Counted from the first letter of the stretch, positions 40,201 through 55,200 are shown. The stretch: 64,000 nt of DNA from Echinostoma caproni (GCA_900618425.1 UZAN01039479.1:30743-94742), one strand, 5' to 3'. A program made the numbers and translations. Notes: generated from the sequence alone by a model not told the origin.

Positions 40201-43200
40201 AATATGTGGTGCAGTATCACATCACTTGTCGTTAGGTTATAGCTAAAGCTAAACCCTCACCTCAAGTAAAACCGCTTTACAGCACTCACCAAGTGCTTTT
40301 TTAAAATCATTCATAGTACTGCAGCTTACCACTGACAGCGGCAACCGGTTCCACAATCCAGTTACCCTGTTCGGTATCTCAGTCCACTTGTCCCATGTTC
40401 TGGTTATTGCTATTAGTGTTGTGTCGTTGGCACTATGGTTGTCCGCAAGCCAGTGGTAAATATATATATATTTATACGCATATGTATAGTGAGAGACATG
40501 TATTCAATGAAAGCCGAATTATGCTAGCTCGTTTAGAATGAGATTGCATATAAGGATTTAGCAGCTATTAATATCCATGGCCTGGTGTTCAATCGTGTTG
40601 ACTGTAGTTTTCAATCACCAGCTTCGAAAATTCATGATTTGATGAAAAAATGTGATTGCTCTGGAAACAGCGAGTTATTGCAGGTTCCAGACACCATATG
40701 AAATTGATTGTTGTTCTAGTTTAAAACCATCCCGCATTTAAGACGTAAAATTATAAAGTTCGTAGTTCCATGAGTATATGCCCTACCTGCACTGGATCTC
40801 AATGCCAAGCATAGCTTTATTTATCGTTTTATTTGTCCTTGGTTTATACCCTTGATTCACTACCTATGAAGAAAGGTAAAAGCCAAGTACCACAGAAACT
40901 ATTTCCTTTTTTCAGTTAGTCACCAAAATGGACTCCGGAAACCTTTGGTCAATGATAGCACGCTTCTCCAGGGCGGGAGGTAAAATTATTCGATCTTTCC
41001 CACCGGAACACATTTGTGTTAGCGATCAAATTCCACGGAAAAGTGGAAAGATGTTTTCAATGCCAACATCGATTTCTCAGACTACTCGAACTTAGTGGAG
41101 TTCTTTACTCTCAAATGCTTCTCAAGTTTGTGCACCTAGAATCAGATGCAATTTACTTAAAGACAGTTGCAAATTCAACGGGCAATGTACTTTTAATTAC
41201 GTTGTTCACTATTGCAAATCCCAACTATTAGATAACAAGTTAGTATTTGCAATCAATCGGCTTACCTCCTTGTTTTGTTCGGTGCAGGATAGTTTGTGGT
41301 AAAACGATTACCTGTTGATTTGACTCATGCAATTCCATTTGCCTAATTTGTGCAGATATTTCGCAGAAAACTAACTGGAACCTACAGCCAGCATCTTCCT
41401 TCAAAATAAACGAACTCTGAAACAGCTTATTTGAGGTATGCTGAATGAGAAACACATGGGGGTTATGTAAGCGTGTGATAGAAATTTCCCAGTTGAACCT
41501 CATGAAAACTGAGGATTCTTTTTTTCGAGTTACCAAAACTTGGTTTTCAAAGCCTTTTGAGTAGCACTATTCGCCCATTTGAATCGATGGCGGTTTGTGT
41601 TATGATCTCAAGTATTTTGAGGACAAATATCTAGCAAAAATGTGATAGCAAACGACTCAATTGGTCAATAAACAGTGACACCTAATGAAGAGTCTATACA
41701 AGTTGATGTGAATCAGATTATTCAACCAAATGCCTGAGTTGGCATTTGACGCTCTTCGTTACTAATTCCGTAACCGGTCCACCCAATGTTACATAACCAA
41801 GTTTTATTGGCTGATTGCATACTAAGTACGGACAACGGTTATGCGCAGAATTGCTGATGGCTGAGTTTGAAAACATGAATGATCGTACAGCAAACAATGT
41901 GCAAAGCGTTGTCCATAACCAAGCTATCGGCAACTGCCAACGTCCAAGGTCAATGTTTATCTGAAAAACAATATACATAACAGGTCCTACTGAAACATTT
42001 CACTCGACTGGGAAATAAAGAGCGTGAATCTCACGTTTTTAAGATGATCACCGGTTGGTATTGCGAGTGCTAATACGGGATGTGAGAAACCTGATCGGAA
42101 GAGTGTGGTGCTAATTTGGGGACCAATACTCAGTGTCTATCATCAAAATTCAACACGAATTGACTAAAATGAGTAGCTTTCTGATAGTTGCCTTTTAACC
42201 GTTTTGGTGCAAAAAAATTATTTGAATGTCACTTACCCGTGAAATAACATTTTAAATTTGCAGTTTATAAGCCATTCAGAAGGAGCCGGAGAACCAACGG
42301 TTGTAAGAGGAATTAATTCCTGAAAAATCGAATGGGTCACTTCACGAACTACCAAAGATCTTCCGATAAACCTGCTCAAAATTCTCCAGTGAAATACAAC
42401 CACAAGAAAGATAACGATGCGACCCATAGACTGAGATCACATGTAATTATCCACCAAAACGTGTGCGCTGTTGTAACTCTTGAAAAAGTATGCAACTATA
42501 CTCTGCAGGACGACAGAGGCCCCAGTTCATGCGAATTAGTTCAAATTATTAAACGTAATAACCACAAATTTTTAGGGAGTGAGGGGGGGGGGTAAATTAG
42601 TTGTCTCTGTCCTATAACAATTATCAATTGGTGGTCGTTTATTCTCCCATCTTAAATGGTACTGTGAACTAATGCAGTCCAGTCCAGTCCAGTCCAATGG
42701 AATAACCGATCCTAACAAGAAAAAAAAACAGAAAAATTTCTGATGTTAGGCTAATTGATTAAATGTCAGGCAAACTAATAGTAGTTCGTTCTGTTTTTGC
42801 TTCCTCCGCTATACAGACATCAACGAATGTCAAGAAGGCTTGCCCAGTGGTGAAAAAGCCTGTGTCGGTGAGGGGATGATTTGTACCAACACGCCTGGCT
42901 CGTACAGTTGTTCATGTTCTGAAGGTTTTCAGATGGCAGACGACGGAACGTGTGTTGGTGAGCGATGATGTATTGTGCTTTTACTTAGTCAAAGCTTTGA
43001 AATAACGGTATAATTTATTCTTTCCGATTTATCGATAAAGGAGGATAGCAAACATATCGCGTTCAAAAGAAAATAACACCTTTCGTGTTGACTTGTCGCT
43101 TTGGTATTTAGCGATCAGTAAATGGTTTCACATTTGTGTATTGGTTGAGCGATGAGATATAAAGGTATATGTTAACATTTTCAATAATATGTGACTATTA

Positions 43201-46200
43201 ATGGGTTAGGGAGTTGGAAAATTGACGGTGGAATAAAGTATTTTGTAGGTCAGGGCATACATACTCTCTGGAGTATATTTGATAGGTTTTGGTCAACAAG
43301 CCAATGGTGATAAGCATTTGAATTATCTTGAGATCCGGTAATTCTTCTAAGTACTACAAGTGATACAGTATTCAGCATTTAATATAATGGTGTTTGTAGA
43401 AATGGTCAGTAACACATTAAAGCCGATCACCGATGTAATTGATCCAGATTGTTGATTCTGATGTGAGCAGCTTGATAATAGATAGTCAGATTCTGATAGA
43501 TAGGGTCAACGTTTTGTCTCGGATAACTCTATAAGTGTTATCAGATCAAAATAACTCAGTCTGAACTGAGTGTTATTTTTATCATTTTTTTCGCAGATAT
43601 AAACGAATGCAATTTGCCAAAGAATCCCTGTCGAAGTGGACAGCAATGTAGAAATATAATTGGATCTTATCAGTGTGTGCGACAGGTGCCATGCGGATTT
43701 GGTTATGTGCTGAACCCAAAAACACAACAATGCGAAGGTGAGAGTACCCACCGCTAGTATCGTATTGTATTGTATTATTGTGTTATAGATAACTTGTTCA
43801 GGCAACTATGTCTACATTTCAGTCAAAAATGTGGTCACCGTTTTATTAGGATAAAAAATGAAGTGTATACAACAATGACAAAACTAAGTGATGTTCATCT
43901 TTGTAAATTTAAGATTAGTTCGTTACGGATCCTCTCTGTGTCAGTGAGAATACGAGCCAGATAGGGAACCGGAGAATTGCGATAAATGTTTTTACGTGAG
44001 GGTAAGCAGTGAAAATTGGATCGGGTTGTAGCGTGGGAACGGCAAGCAGATAAATCGGGATTGAGCAGATGACTGGGGTCATTGAGTATCTTATGACCAA
44101 AATTATCCATGAAGTGATATGCAAATTACACTATTTTGCGATCAGAGTGTTTAAAAAAAATAAGAGAAACACGGCGGATAATTACCAAACCGCGAAGTAG
44201 AGTGATGAAATCGTTTTTAAATATTCCAGGGAAAATAAAGGGCGAACAATAAAGTATGACAGGAAAAATGCATTGATAAACAAAGAACATACAGTTTCAT
44301 GCCTGACGCGAAATTTTCGTAGCTTGTGTATTTGAAAAGATAGGCTTAGGAAGTAAATTGCTCAATTCGTACGGAATCGTATCTGGGTAGCATGCTTTTG
44401 TTGCGTTTCTTTGAATCAAACATTTGAGTAAAGTTTTTACCGATATACAATACCCTAAAAATGTATGGTGAAAGTATCAACTACCTAGTGATACACAAAT
44501 TACCGCTTACTAATTATTCAAATTTCTATCATTTCGTAAGTATTTACCTCTGACAAATTAAAGTGCAACAATTGACTGGGACGTATTTGGAGTTTAGGCA
44601 CCACACCCAGTTTAGTTTATCTAAACAGTTTGTTGTCACACACAAACACACGGTGTTGAACAACATGACGATCGGTGAGAAAACTATCGATTAAACGCAT
44701 TTAGTGATTTACAGCTCTGTGCTATTACCCGGTGCGCACAGTTTCGACTGAGGCCTGAAACAGTTTAATGCTTACTGTCCATGGATTCGCGGTTGCTCAT
44801 TTATCTCACAACATATGGTAGCTATGACTGGCTCTCAGGTTCTTTCTCTTCAACTTCTACCGGACAAGTTATGGTGCATTTTAACGACTATGACCATTCT
44901 TATTGGAAAATCAAGGGCATAATTAACTACCCTCAAAACATTTCGAGAAGACTGTTTTATTTCAGCAATCAGGTTGTTTGTTTTGATGAAATGTACAACC
45001 GGTTGACCGTCGCACCTTGATTACCAGAAACTCTCATCACCTAAAGTAAAAATATTCCTTTCAACAATTGTTTATTTAGTGGAACGTTATTCATGCGCGG
45101 GTTTCATTACAGAATAATCAAGTTTTATAGATGATGCCTAGATGACGCCAATTTATAGAAGGAATAGATTATGGTGAAATGAAATTTGCATATCTTAGAC
45201 CAAAATATGCTCTCGAGCATTCAGAGTAAATGTTTTCTGTTTCGGAATCTGTGCCCTAATCCCTGAGTGCTGAGAGGTTTTATGTGCAACTACAGGTATT
45301 AACCAAACTCGTGTAACATCCTGATTCGCGTCACATTTGTTCCTCTCAATGCTTCATTTTTCCAGCCTTATTCACGGGACTGAATATGATATTGCCCCAC
45401 ATTAGATGCAACATATCTGATATAATATCGACTTATGTCACTGCTTCTATTAACCACATGCTATTAAAATGTACAATTTCGCGATTTCAACGATTTTTGC
45501 AAATACATCAGTGATGTTGCACGAGTTTGGTCAACACCTGTATATTCTGCCAATCAACTAATTATTCCCCCTCTTGTTGCACAGAAAAATACAAAAAAAA
45601 GATTTGCTGACCAACTATCAGCTTTGCAGGAAGGTCCCTGGCAAGTTGATTAAGTGGGTCTTTCAAAACGGCAGGCTGTAAAATGAGGAACTATGAAGCT
45701 TACGGTTGCCCAATTGAAGGATGTGTGCTTGTCACCATGCCACCACCAACACCCCTATAAGCTAAGTAATTTCTTCAATAACCAATAACATTTTCAAATG
45801 ATACTGTTTGGCATGCAAATGAAAGGCGTTTGGGTTCTAAAGGAATCAGCAGAAGTGGTGGGATTTGAACCTATGCGCGCACGCTAACCACACGCTTTTT
45901 CTCGGCGTACAAACGACCAGCTGAACTGTGCGGCCATACTGACTGCATTGATATTTTCACAATCCAAACCTGTGGCTGTCGCCATTCGATTATGGATGGT
46001 TAATCCGAATGAATAAAGATCGATGCTGTCAGTCTGACTCGCTGTGTTGTATAAAACGATCGGTGGAGTTCCTGTGCGGGTTCAAATCCCGCTGACGTGA
46101 TCAGCCGTTCCACATCTCTCACGCACAAATAATGTTCTGTCATAAGTCATGCGTACATTTGCCATTAGAACAGGAAGAGGAATTGTTCAATTTGAATAAC

Positions 46201-49200
46201 GAACAGTTCTGAATCTATTTCCGTGGAGGATTTCCCGCGTCAGACAATACACGTCAATTAATGTACATCAAATTTCAGAATAATCCCATTGTAACATCAG
46301 AAAACAAGTCCTTCGGATTTGTGTTCTGATAATGTGCATCAGCCGGCACGATAGCACACGTGTTATTCATTAGAAACGTATCAACAAGCTGCATGATTGC
46401 GATGGAAATGTTTGTGATGCTCATCAAAGAGCACTCATTATCGGTATGCATGTTATTTGTGTGCCCCTTGCAGTGACACGAACCAGCAACCCTGGGATTA
46501 AATAATACAGTTCCCATCCCTGAGCACGGACAGATTGCTCAAACACTCTGTCCCTTTATTCATGCTGTTTCGCAGACGTTCGGGTCTATGGAATGTGTAA
46601 TTGCGAGGACCATAATCTGCCCGGAGAGGTGAAGGAATCTGAAAACACGAATCGCAATGCTTCTCAACTTGACTTGAATCTGTACTCCTAGTAAAATGAA
46701 GTTATCACATTCTATCCAAGAACCCAATCACGGCACGTATCCCTATCATTCGACTTCATCACTCTGCATAATCCAGCTGCATAAAACAATGTTTCATTAA
46801 ACTGATGCAATGTTCTCTGAATATTACCGGTATTGTGTACCGTTTAAATAGGTAAATAAGCTCTAGTATCTTAGGCAATACGTTTGTTCGTAACACGTAA
46901 ACGTACACACATCAATGAACCAAACAAAATCATGTTTGGGTTGGGGAGAGACTCGATGAATACGTTCATGTCATCACTGCAACCTGATAAACTCGAGATA
47001 GATGAGATGAGTCAGAACGGCTGTTCAAGTAATTAAAAATCAGGAACGTAAAACAATCAACACATTTGATTAATCTCCATAATAACTGCAATCTATTCGA
47101 AGGAAATTCTTTTTGGAGGATTGACAGTGTGATCGTTACATGTATGCAGCCTAATTGGCGTGAAGTTGAAACAAAGTCCCTTCAATGTTACAAAACCATA
47201 ATAATAATAAGCCTTGTTTTCATTTGGGTCCACCACAATGAACACTCTGTTGATGACTGTATCATCATAGTTTCATCAATTAACAGCCCATTTATTAGTG
47301 ATCGTAATAAAAGCCAGAAGCCTTGCATCTGAGTGTTATAGAGGACCAAACCAAAACCCTGTTATGTTGATTTTAGAACACCACGCTTCCGTTTCGCCAT
47401 TTTGGTTAATGTGAGGAACACAAACGCTTGACCCAAATGGTACATAAGGAACTCTAAACTCAATCAGGATTTGAACTCCCTGACTTCAACGATAAGCCGG
47501 TTTCCGCTTCATTGTTTGATCGTGCGCGTTCTGTGTTAACTTTGTAATAGCACGAATTCTTTTCCCATGACACCTCACGAAACCGTATATGTGCAAGAAA
47601 CAATGAAACTGTCTCGAACTTTCCATGCTTAGATCCTCTTGGAACATTAAACAGGTGAGAAATTGGGGTAAACATGATAGAGTGTACCGTCCCTCTTTAT
47701 CGGAATGGATATGATAAAAAACCTGTCTGAATCTCCAGTGATAATTATACTAAATCTCCTGAATAAAAGCCTTTGCCATGCAGCACAATTTGGACACATC
47801 GAGTTTAATAAAATGAAGGTCCTCGGTGACGAAATTTTTATTTCTCTGATTGCAAATTCGGGTCATTCATACAGTTTACAATTTGCTTGAGCGATAGGTC
47901 TATCTGCATACTGTTGCTGGGATGATTTTTTCTCCACGAACAAGTCACTTGGCAATATTCTGTTTAACGCATGAAACACGGAGCACGACAAATTAATAAT
48001 GACGGTTCGGAACTCTGCGCCTGACTGTTATTTATTCGCGTCTAGATGTTAACGAATGCAAGGCCGATCCGAATATCTGCGGGCGTGGAATGATGTGCAT
48101 CAACGTTCGAGGTGGTCACAAATGTGTAGATCAAAAGTGCCCGGGAAAAGCAAGGTATGTTATTTCCCGTCTGGTGATCAACATATAACTCATATCAGTT
48201 ATTCCAGAGAGGTCGCGTAGAATTCGTTTTGATTATTTTGATTATTTAGAGTCGTTTCCTTTTTTAAGTCATTTTGGTTGCTAAAACGAATATTTGAAAC
48301 GGGTAGAGATGTATCGTTGGCAGTGCTAACGATAATGATAATGATACAGTAGTCTAGTCAGTCGATGTGGCAATTTGAAATGCCGGATGAAATGGCAGTA
48401 AATTGATGGTTACGATTATCACTGAAACGATCCTCCAGATACTATATTCGAATTTTTCAACCACAAACTATCTGGCCTATTTTTTATATTCCCTAGGCAG
48501 TTTTAACCTCACTTTCTTGAAAATTGGATTCGCAATTATATATTCAACTACTAATAGACATAAAAAGATATATAGACCATTGTTTCATAGATTAACTCGA
48601 AACCAATTAAACACTGTGTTGTCAAAAATCATCATTTAATTGATTGACATATTTGATGATGAAAGCTCATGATGATTATTGTGGTTCAAATTCCGCCGAC
48701 TAGCCACAGAAAGGTCGTGGGCATCTTTCTTGCGAAATGTCAAAACATTTTGTTTTTAATTCAAACCTTCATCAGATAACACCGTGCTGAACAGTAATGG
48801 TATAGCCAGCAACCAATGCTCGGTTTGGTATAAATGTCATCAGTTTGTATAGTAAAATGCCCATACTCAACTGGATCATCTTAGACAATACACGTATTGA
48901 ATGAAATGCACTCTGTAATCACTGCAGAACGTACGGGTAAAGTAACTGTTTGATACAAACCGTCCTGCTTTTTCCTCTATGTGAAAACTATCTCTTTGTA
49001 TGTGAATCCCCCGGACCACCCAAACTGTAGACGAGACAAGTTTGGCAATTGTGTTCCGTGTCCCACAGGCTACATGTTCAATGCAACGAGCAATTCATGC
49101 GAAGGTAAGTTGTCTAACACGTCTTGTTCGTGCATAGATCACCACATTTGTACATATATGTGTACACATCAGCAATTAGTGGCCACATTCCAACGAGTTA

Positions 49201-52200
49201 TTTATCGGCCCCATCGTAGTGGATGATATTGGGGCCAAAACGAATTCCTTATTGCACGTGTAGAAGAAAGACGCTGTTTGCTCTGACCCGCATTTTTCAA
49301 AGGCGAAAACTATGGTTCTGAATTCCCCTTGTGCCAGGTCATTCACACAAATACCTCGAGTTGGCAATGACGATAAACGTTTCGAGGGTAGCAGTGTTTG
49401 GGTCAGTCAGAAATACCGAAATTTAAAAAAATCAAGTTAATCCAGTGAGGCGAAATTTTAACACACGAAATAGGAAAAATACGTCAGAATGAAACAGTTA
49501 GGCGAAAGCACACAAATATCATGGAATTGTGGTTACTGAAACACATCGTTTCACCACAGTGAATTAGTGCACCACTGCTCCAATCAGAAGCACATTAGAT
49601 GTTGTTCAACAATGAAACAGCTGAAATGTGAAACTCGAATAAAAAGCATCTGATGTCGAACCTTGAAAATTGCTTTGAACCATTTTCTTTCGCTCGGTGT
49701 AGCGATAGTTCCATACTCGCTTCTTTTGTTTCCCATCCGAGTGGGAGTGCATAATTCAAATGAAAGGTAATCAGCACGACGTGCAGCGAATCAGTAAGAA
49801 GGTATTCTGTCTGACTAATTTTCTGTGGGCAAATTAGTTGAGATTGTAATGAATCATGAATAATGAAGCCTAAGGTTTTTGTTCACATAACAGAACTTGT
49901 TATTTTTGGCAATATTTGCCACACAGTTGTTCAGCATTAGAGAGAAAGTTCATTTTCAATCTGGAGGATTTGAAACTTGTCCTTATGAAAAGAATAAATT
50001 TTCTCCATATGGTATTAAAAAAAATATAAATGAACGTTTTATTTCTACTGAAAGACGTTGCAAGATGCTACGTGTAAATATTCAGAGATAAGTTAATTAA
50101 GACAGAAAAAATAGCTGCCTGTAATCAACCATGATGTCAACATTAAGAATGCTGAATCAGTTTGATTTGGTATCATTCCACACTCAGTTGATCAAAAGAT
50201 TTATCCCAACAATGGGTTATACTATATTCGTTTGATAAACATACCCTCCAAAGTCGATCAGTGTCAGTCCCATTCATGGCTTTTGGTCCTAACCATGCTT
50301 TTATTCAATAACCTACAACGATCGTGGTACTACTAACTTAATGTTAAATTNATTTTTTACCACTATGCGGGTTGTCGAATGGAAATGCGCATCAGTATCT
50401 TCAGTAGATCTTCTTTTCAGCCTGGGGTTTGTGCCCGGACGTTCATTGAAAGTGCCTGCTTTTGGGTCTTCTTCTCCAACAAAACATATGGTTCTTCCGT
50501 GACAGTTGCATCATATTTTACTCCATGGTCGGCACTTCTATTCGAATACGCTATTCAGAACCTGTCAATCACCATGGAATCCTTAGTGCAGAATTTAGCA
50601 TGGGTCAGATTACAATTAGATTTCCATTTTAAAACAAATCAACATTTTGTGGACACAAGGAAAGCAACCTCATGCGTTTTGATTCTTCGACAATAAACGG
50701 ACCCACCTATACATGTGGACATTTTTTTTCAATAAAGTCTGTCTTAGTGGTCAGACCCTGTCCATGGCATTTTATGAATCTCTCTGTCGTATGAACCATG
50801 TCTAGATCAATCTGCACTTTAGGATCAACTCTGAACCCCCTCACTCTTCCCCCCTCCCCCCCACACAAATACAAAACACCCTTCCGGCCCTAGATGTGGA
50901 TGAATGCTCCAGTGCGGATCAGTGTAAACCTTGGGAACGATGCGTGAACCAAATGGGATATTTCATTTGTGAACAAAAACTGAATTGTGAACACGGAACT
51001 CGAATCAATTCGAACGGAACCAGCTGTGACGGTGGGTTTGAATTTACTGCTAGCTTATCCACTCCTCGCGGAGGACTTCAAGAGAGACTTTAATGGTTTT
51101 CATTCTGTGTGTTTGTGTGAACTGAATTCTCTTTGCTGCTTCTCTGCCTATTTCTGTGTGCGCGCACGAGCATTTGCTAATGACCTAAGTAAATGTTTCT
51201 TGTTTGTCCGTTACTCACGCTGATTTCTGTTGTTCCGCACACATTCACAGACATTGACGAATGTCTCGAGAAAAGTTTTAATTGCCGTCATGACGAAATC
51301 TGTGCAAACAAACCGGGCTCTTACGATTGTGTACCGTCGCCGTGTTCCATCACCCAAATGTGAGTTCCAGGCGCGACTAGATGAAATGTGTAGTCACACA
51401 AACCACCATAACCGTTGTTGTTATGGTTGTTCTTGTTATTTTTCAAACCAAACTACCTCGTGAACGTTTCATCGAAATTTCTTTCTCCATGCAGTTACGA
51501 CTATGTGAACAAAACATGCACGTGTGAGGCCGGATTGAGAAATGTGGACGGAAATTGCGTTGGTAAGTTGCAGTATCGTACATCAGCCATCCCTCCCCAA
51601 ATCACACACACACACATACAAAGTGATTCAAGCTCAGCAGTTATTCGCCTGGTCATTCGAAGTTGTACAGAGAACGGAACAATTGGGCGTTCCAATGAAT
51701 AGTTCATGAAAATAGAAACCATCATTTTTGAAGTCATCATAGTAGAATCATAAAGCACCTACAGCCCGAACAGATTTAACTGGCAAATTGTCTTCAGAAT
51801 TATAAATAGTGGTATTGTTTTAACTTTCTTCATCTCCATGTATGATCGTATTTGTCCAAAGTACACAATGGTTTCTTAACTCCATGAGAACTTACTATTA
51901 CTGTGTCGTGTAATCCTCTCTCATCCATGGGGTCATTTGTTTGAAACTTTTTGATATGGGACTCATACGTTTTAACTCTGGACTGGAACTGTTTTTGTAA
52001 ACCTATTTGCTTTTTAAGTAAATTGGTCAAACAAAGAGTCCGTTTGCGGGTGGTTGCTAGACTTCCTTTACCATGATGCACCTATTTCACAAGACTTATT
52101 GTGAACCACACCGAATGATCGTCCGGAGGAATGAAACTAATAATTAACCTTGAGGGAAAACTACAGTTTAAATGCTCTGAAACAAAAACACAATTATTCA

Positions 52201-55200
52201 AATGAGACATTTTCTTATACAGTAAATGCGGATTCACAGACCTCAGTGACTGTAACACGATTGCGATCAGCTTTGAAAGAATCACTGTTCACTTTCAACC
52301 GGTAAAAGTCTTTCGTACTCGACACTGATGCATTGAAGATTGAAGAATCTCTCACGAAACGCGTAGTTGCGATGAAAATATCAGCTCTGTATGGAATAGA
52401 TCAATTTACATGAATCTAACGATAACCGAATTTATCCTCAGTTATTAAACAAGAGTCATTTTAAAAACGAAACATTGAGTGTTAGCATCTCCTCTTGAAA
52501 ATTTGGAGGTTGTGAAATTATTCACGATTGAGTAGTCACGAGAACTTACATAAACTGGTTTGATACAACACAATTTATGAGAGATTGAGCAATTGGGGAG
52601 AGGAGACACATATCTGTGAAGGAAATCAAAGTGTGAAAAGAGATGATGAAGTTGTGGTAATTCTTTTTTTCCTTCTCTTTCTCATCCACTTTACTTCCTT
52701 TTATTGAATATACGAAGATACAATCTTCAGGAAGGAGGAAGTCGACAATCAAAGGGCTGCCATTCAACACACACTGGGCAAAGTTAGGTGGTGGTGATGA
52801 TGATATTCGAACACACATCCCCGCTGGGTGATAATTTGGTGATGTTACCACCGGATCTGTGTGTATGCGTGGAAGGTGGAAGATGGAGGGCGGTTATAAA
52901 TGAGTGAATAGATGACTGATTTCATGAACGGAGGTTAAGTTACCAGATTGTTGGTGGATGACCATGGGCAGACCAGTGTTCTTATAAACTGTTTATAAGG
53001 GCACAAGGGACTTGCAGAGACGGATGGCAGTCGCCTCGGTTGTTTAAAAATTCTTAACTTCATTTCTTTGGATAACCTACTCTTGACCCTACAGAAAGGA
53101 TAGAAAATACAGAAAGGATAGAAAACCTCAGGCACATTGACTGCGCAATTAGACTCAGTCAACTGGTTCGGAATTGCCGCATTTGTGTTGCATTTAGGCG
53201 TTTCATGTAGCACCGAAATCAACCTTGTTTGCTATTTCGTGTTCTCCTGATTTGAAGGTTATATTATAGTTTTCGTTTCCATGAAATTTGGATGCAATGC
53301 CGGTGAACCTGTGTTTTCGGTGAATTTCTATTCATATTTCATATATCTATTTATATAAAAGAATTTCAATAGGTTCAAACAGCAAAGTGGATGAGTCATG
53401 TGTCTGGCAATGAGCCCAAGAGAACTCCAAATTTGTGCGCTGTTTAGATCACGTACCCAAAGTTATTAAGTCATGGTGTTACGTCATGGTCGTGTGAACA
53501 AGCGATTTCCTCTTCTCTTGGCCAAGGGAGTTTGAGAGCTTGAATTAATTTGCGTTGTGCGCACAGCTCAAGCTTCATGAGTCGGATGTTAATCGCCTCT
53601 GCGGTTGCTAACGTCCGGAACCGTATTGCTCTCGAGGGGTTTGGTGAGACTCGGCAAATGATTGTAAATACCGAGCGCATATCAACCAAGTGTCCCGTCT
53701 CTACCAGATGAGCAACGATCGAGCTTGACACAGCTCCACTCCCACCCTATGTGAGCCAGCGTGGATTGTGTTCTTTGAACCGTTGAGATAACTGCCTTGT
53801 CGTTCGACCTAAATGAGTCGCACCACAGGTGCACTTGAATTGGTAGACAATCATAGATGAGGTCAACATAGGAAGTTTATCTTTGTTGTAGCATCGGATG
53901 TTTGGTGACGTAGAGAACGCGCATCTTAACGGAGCGGCATTGAACGTAGATTTCAATGACCCTCTCAGTGGTGACATCACCTTTGAATAGAAGTTTTATA
54001 TGAAGAGCATTTTCTTCGCATTCGGTATTTTGTTGGCTTATTCTGTTCAGTCCAATTAGAGTCGATAAACCTCCAGATAGCCATTCTCCAGTAAGGTTCT
54101 CCTCGCTAGTTCAAGTTTGTCCTTTAAAGTATCTTCTGAACAGATCCGCCTTGCTTTCTTCAGGCGACAGCGTGCGAGGTTATGTTTTTGATAGTGTGAT
54201 GACGCTATGAAAATTTATGTACTGTCCACTTCATGTTGCTTTCCGATAGATCCTTCTTTGGATGTAGCCATCGGTGCGTCTAGTCAGATGAACATCCAAA
54301 AACGGAACGCAATCATTCTCCTCTGGTTCAGTTGTGAATTCAGTTGATACATTTGCCGTGTTATATTCTGACTTGCCATGGGCAAGATTAGTGTTCTTGT
54401 TAGCCACGCAAAAGATACCATCTACATAACGGTGATACTGTTCAAAAGAACTAATGGCCATAGATAAGGAAGTTGTCTCTAACTTTGCCATAAAGATGTC
54501 GGTGAGAACAGGTCCGAGGGGTGACCTATAGCAACACCATCGACTGGTGGTAGAAAGTGTTATCAAACAAAAATTGAACATTTCGTGTGCATTTAAGTAC
54601 GAATTCTGTGAGATTTGGGACAAGAATCCCCACGGTTATGGTTTGTGTTTATAAATTCACAAATGAAATAACCGTTTCTAACAGGGGAATATTTGCAAAG
54701 AGAGAAACAACATCCAAAGACAACATCAGTCGGTTGTTAATATTCACATTTATTTAAACAAACTGAAAAGTATCTCTAAGTGTATGCTTAGCGACACGTT
54801 GACGTATAGGTTCCAAAAGTCTAGCTAACCAACGGGAAGTTGCGTGCTGAGGTGAGTTTGTCATAGAGATAATGAGACGCACTGGTATACCAGGTTTGTT
54901 TATTTTGGTAGACCATATAGGTTGGGCACGTTAGAGGTCTTCAAACAGACAGCATGATATGTAGCCTTGATCTCTGAGTCGTTTTAGTGCATCAATAATT
55001 TGCTTTTCAGCTTTCCCCTTTTGATCCTTTTGAATTACATCGCAGGTAAACTTTGGTTGATCGGATAGAAGTTGCAGCATTTTGGATACGTAATCGGCAC
55101 GATCCATAAACACAATGCTAGTCCGTTTGTCAGGTTTGCTTAAGAGGATTTCAGGGTGACTTTGTAGGTCTTTTTGGGAGTCAGTGTTTTTGCGTCAGAG

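Larger units (their letters stand above)
33472..42816. other. Intron 3
   Basis: 9.3 kb carrying an antisense PLE, an antisense CR1-like fragment and a sense RTE copy, listed separately. The unassigned parts 33472-34165 and 40476-42816 show no coding exon; 42674-42697 is a short CAGTC repeat and 42586-42595 a G run. A (GATT)n-like stretch is at 37800-37865. Confidence 0.6.
43738..48045. other. Intron 5
   Basis: 4.3 kb with a CR1-like C-terminal fragment (43895-44465) and tRNA-like remnants (45855-45935, 46027-46097). A B-box-like word (GAGTTCAAATCC) on the minus strand near 47470 may be a further SINE remnant. No additional exon is seen. Confidence 0.6.

Noticed and set aside
50379..50696. 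105-codon open frame before exon 8
   Set aside because: No recognisable motif, not in a phase that splices to either neighbour, within an intron.
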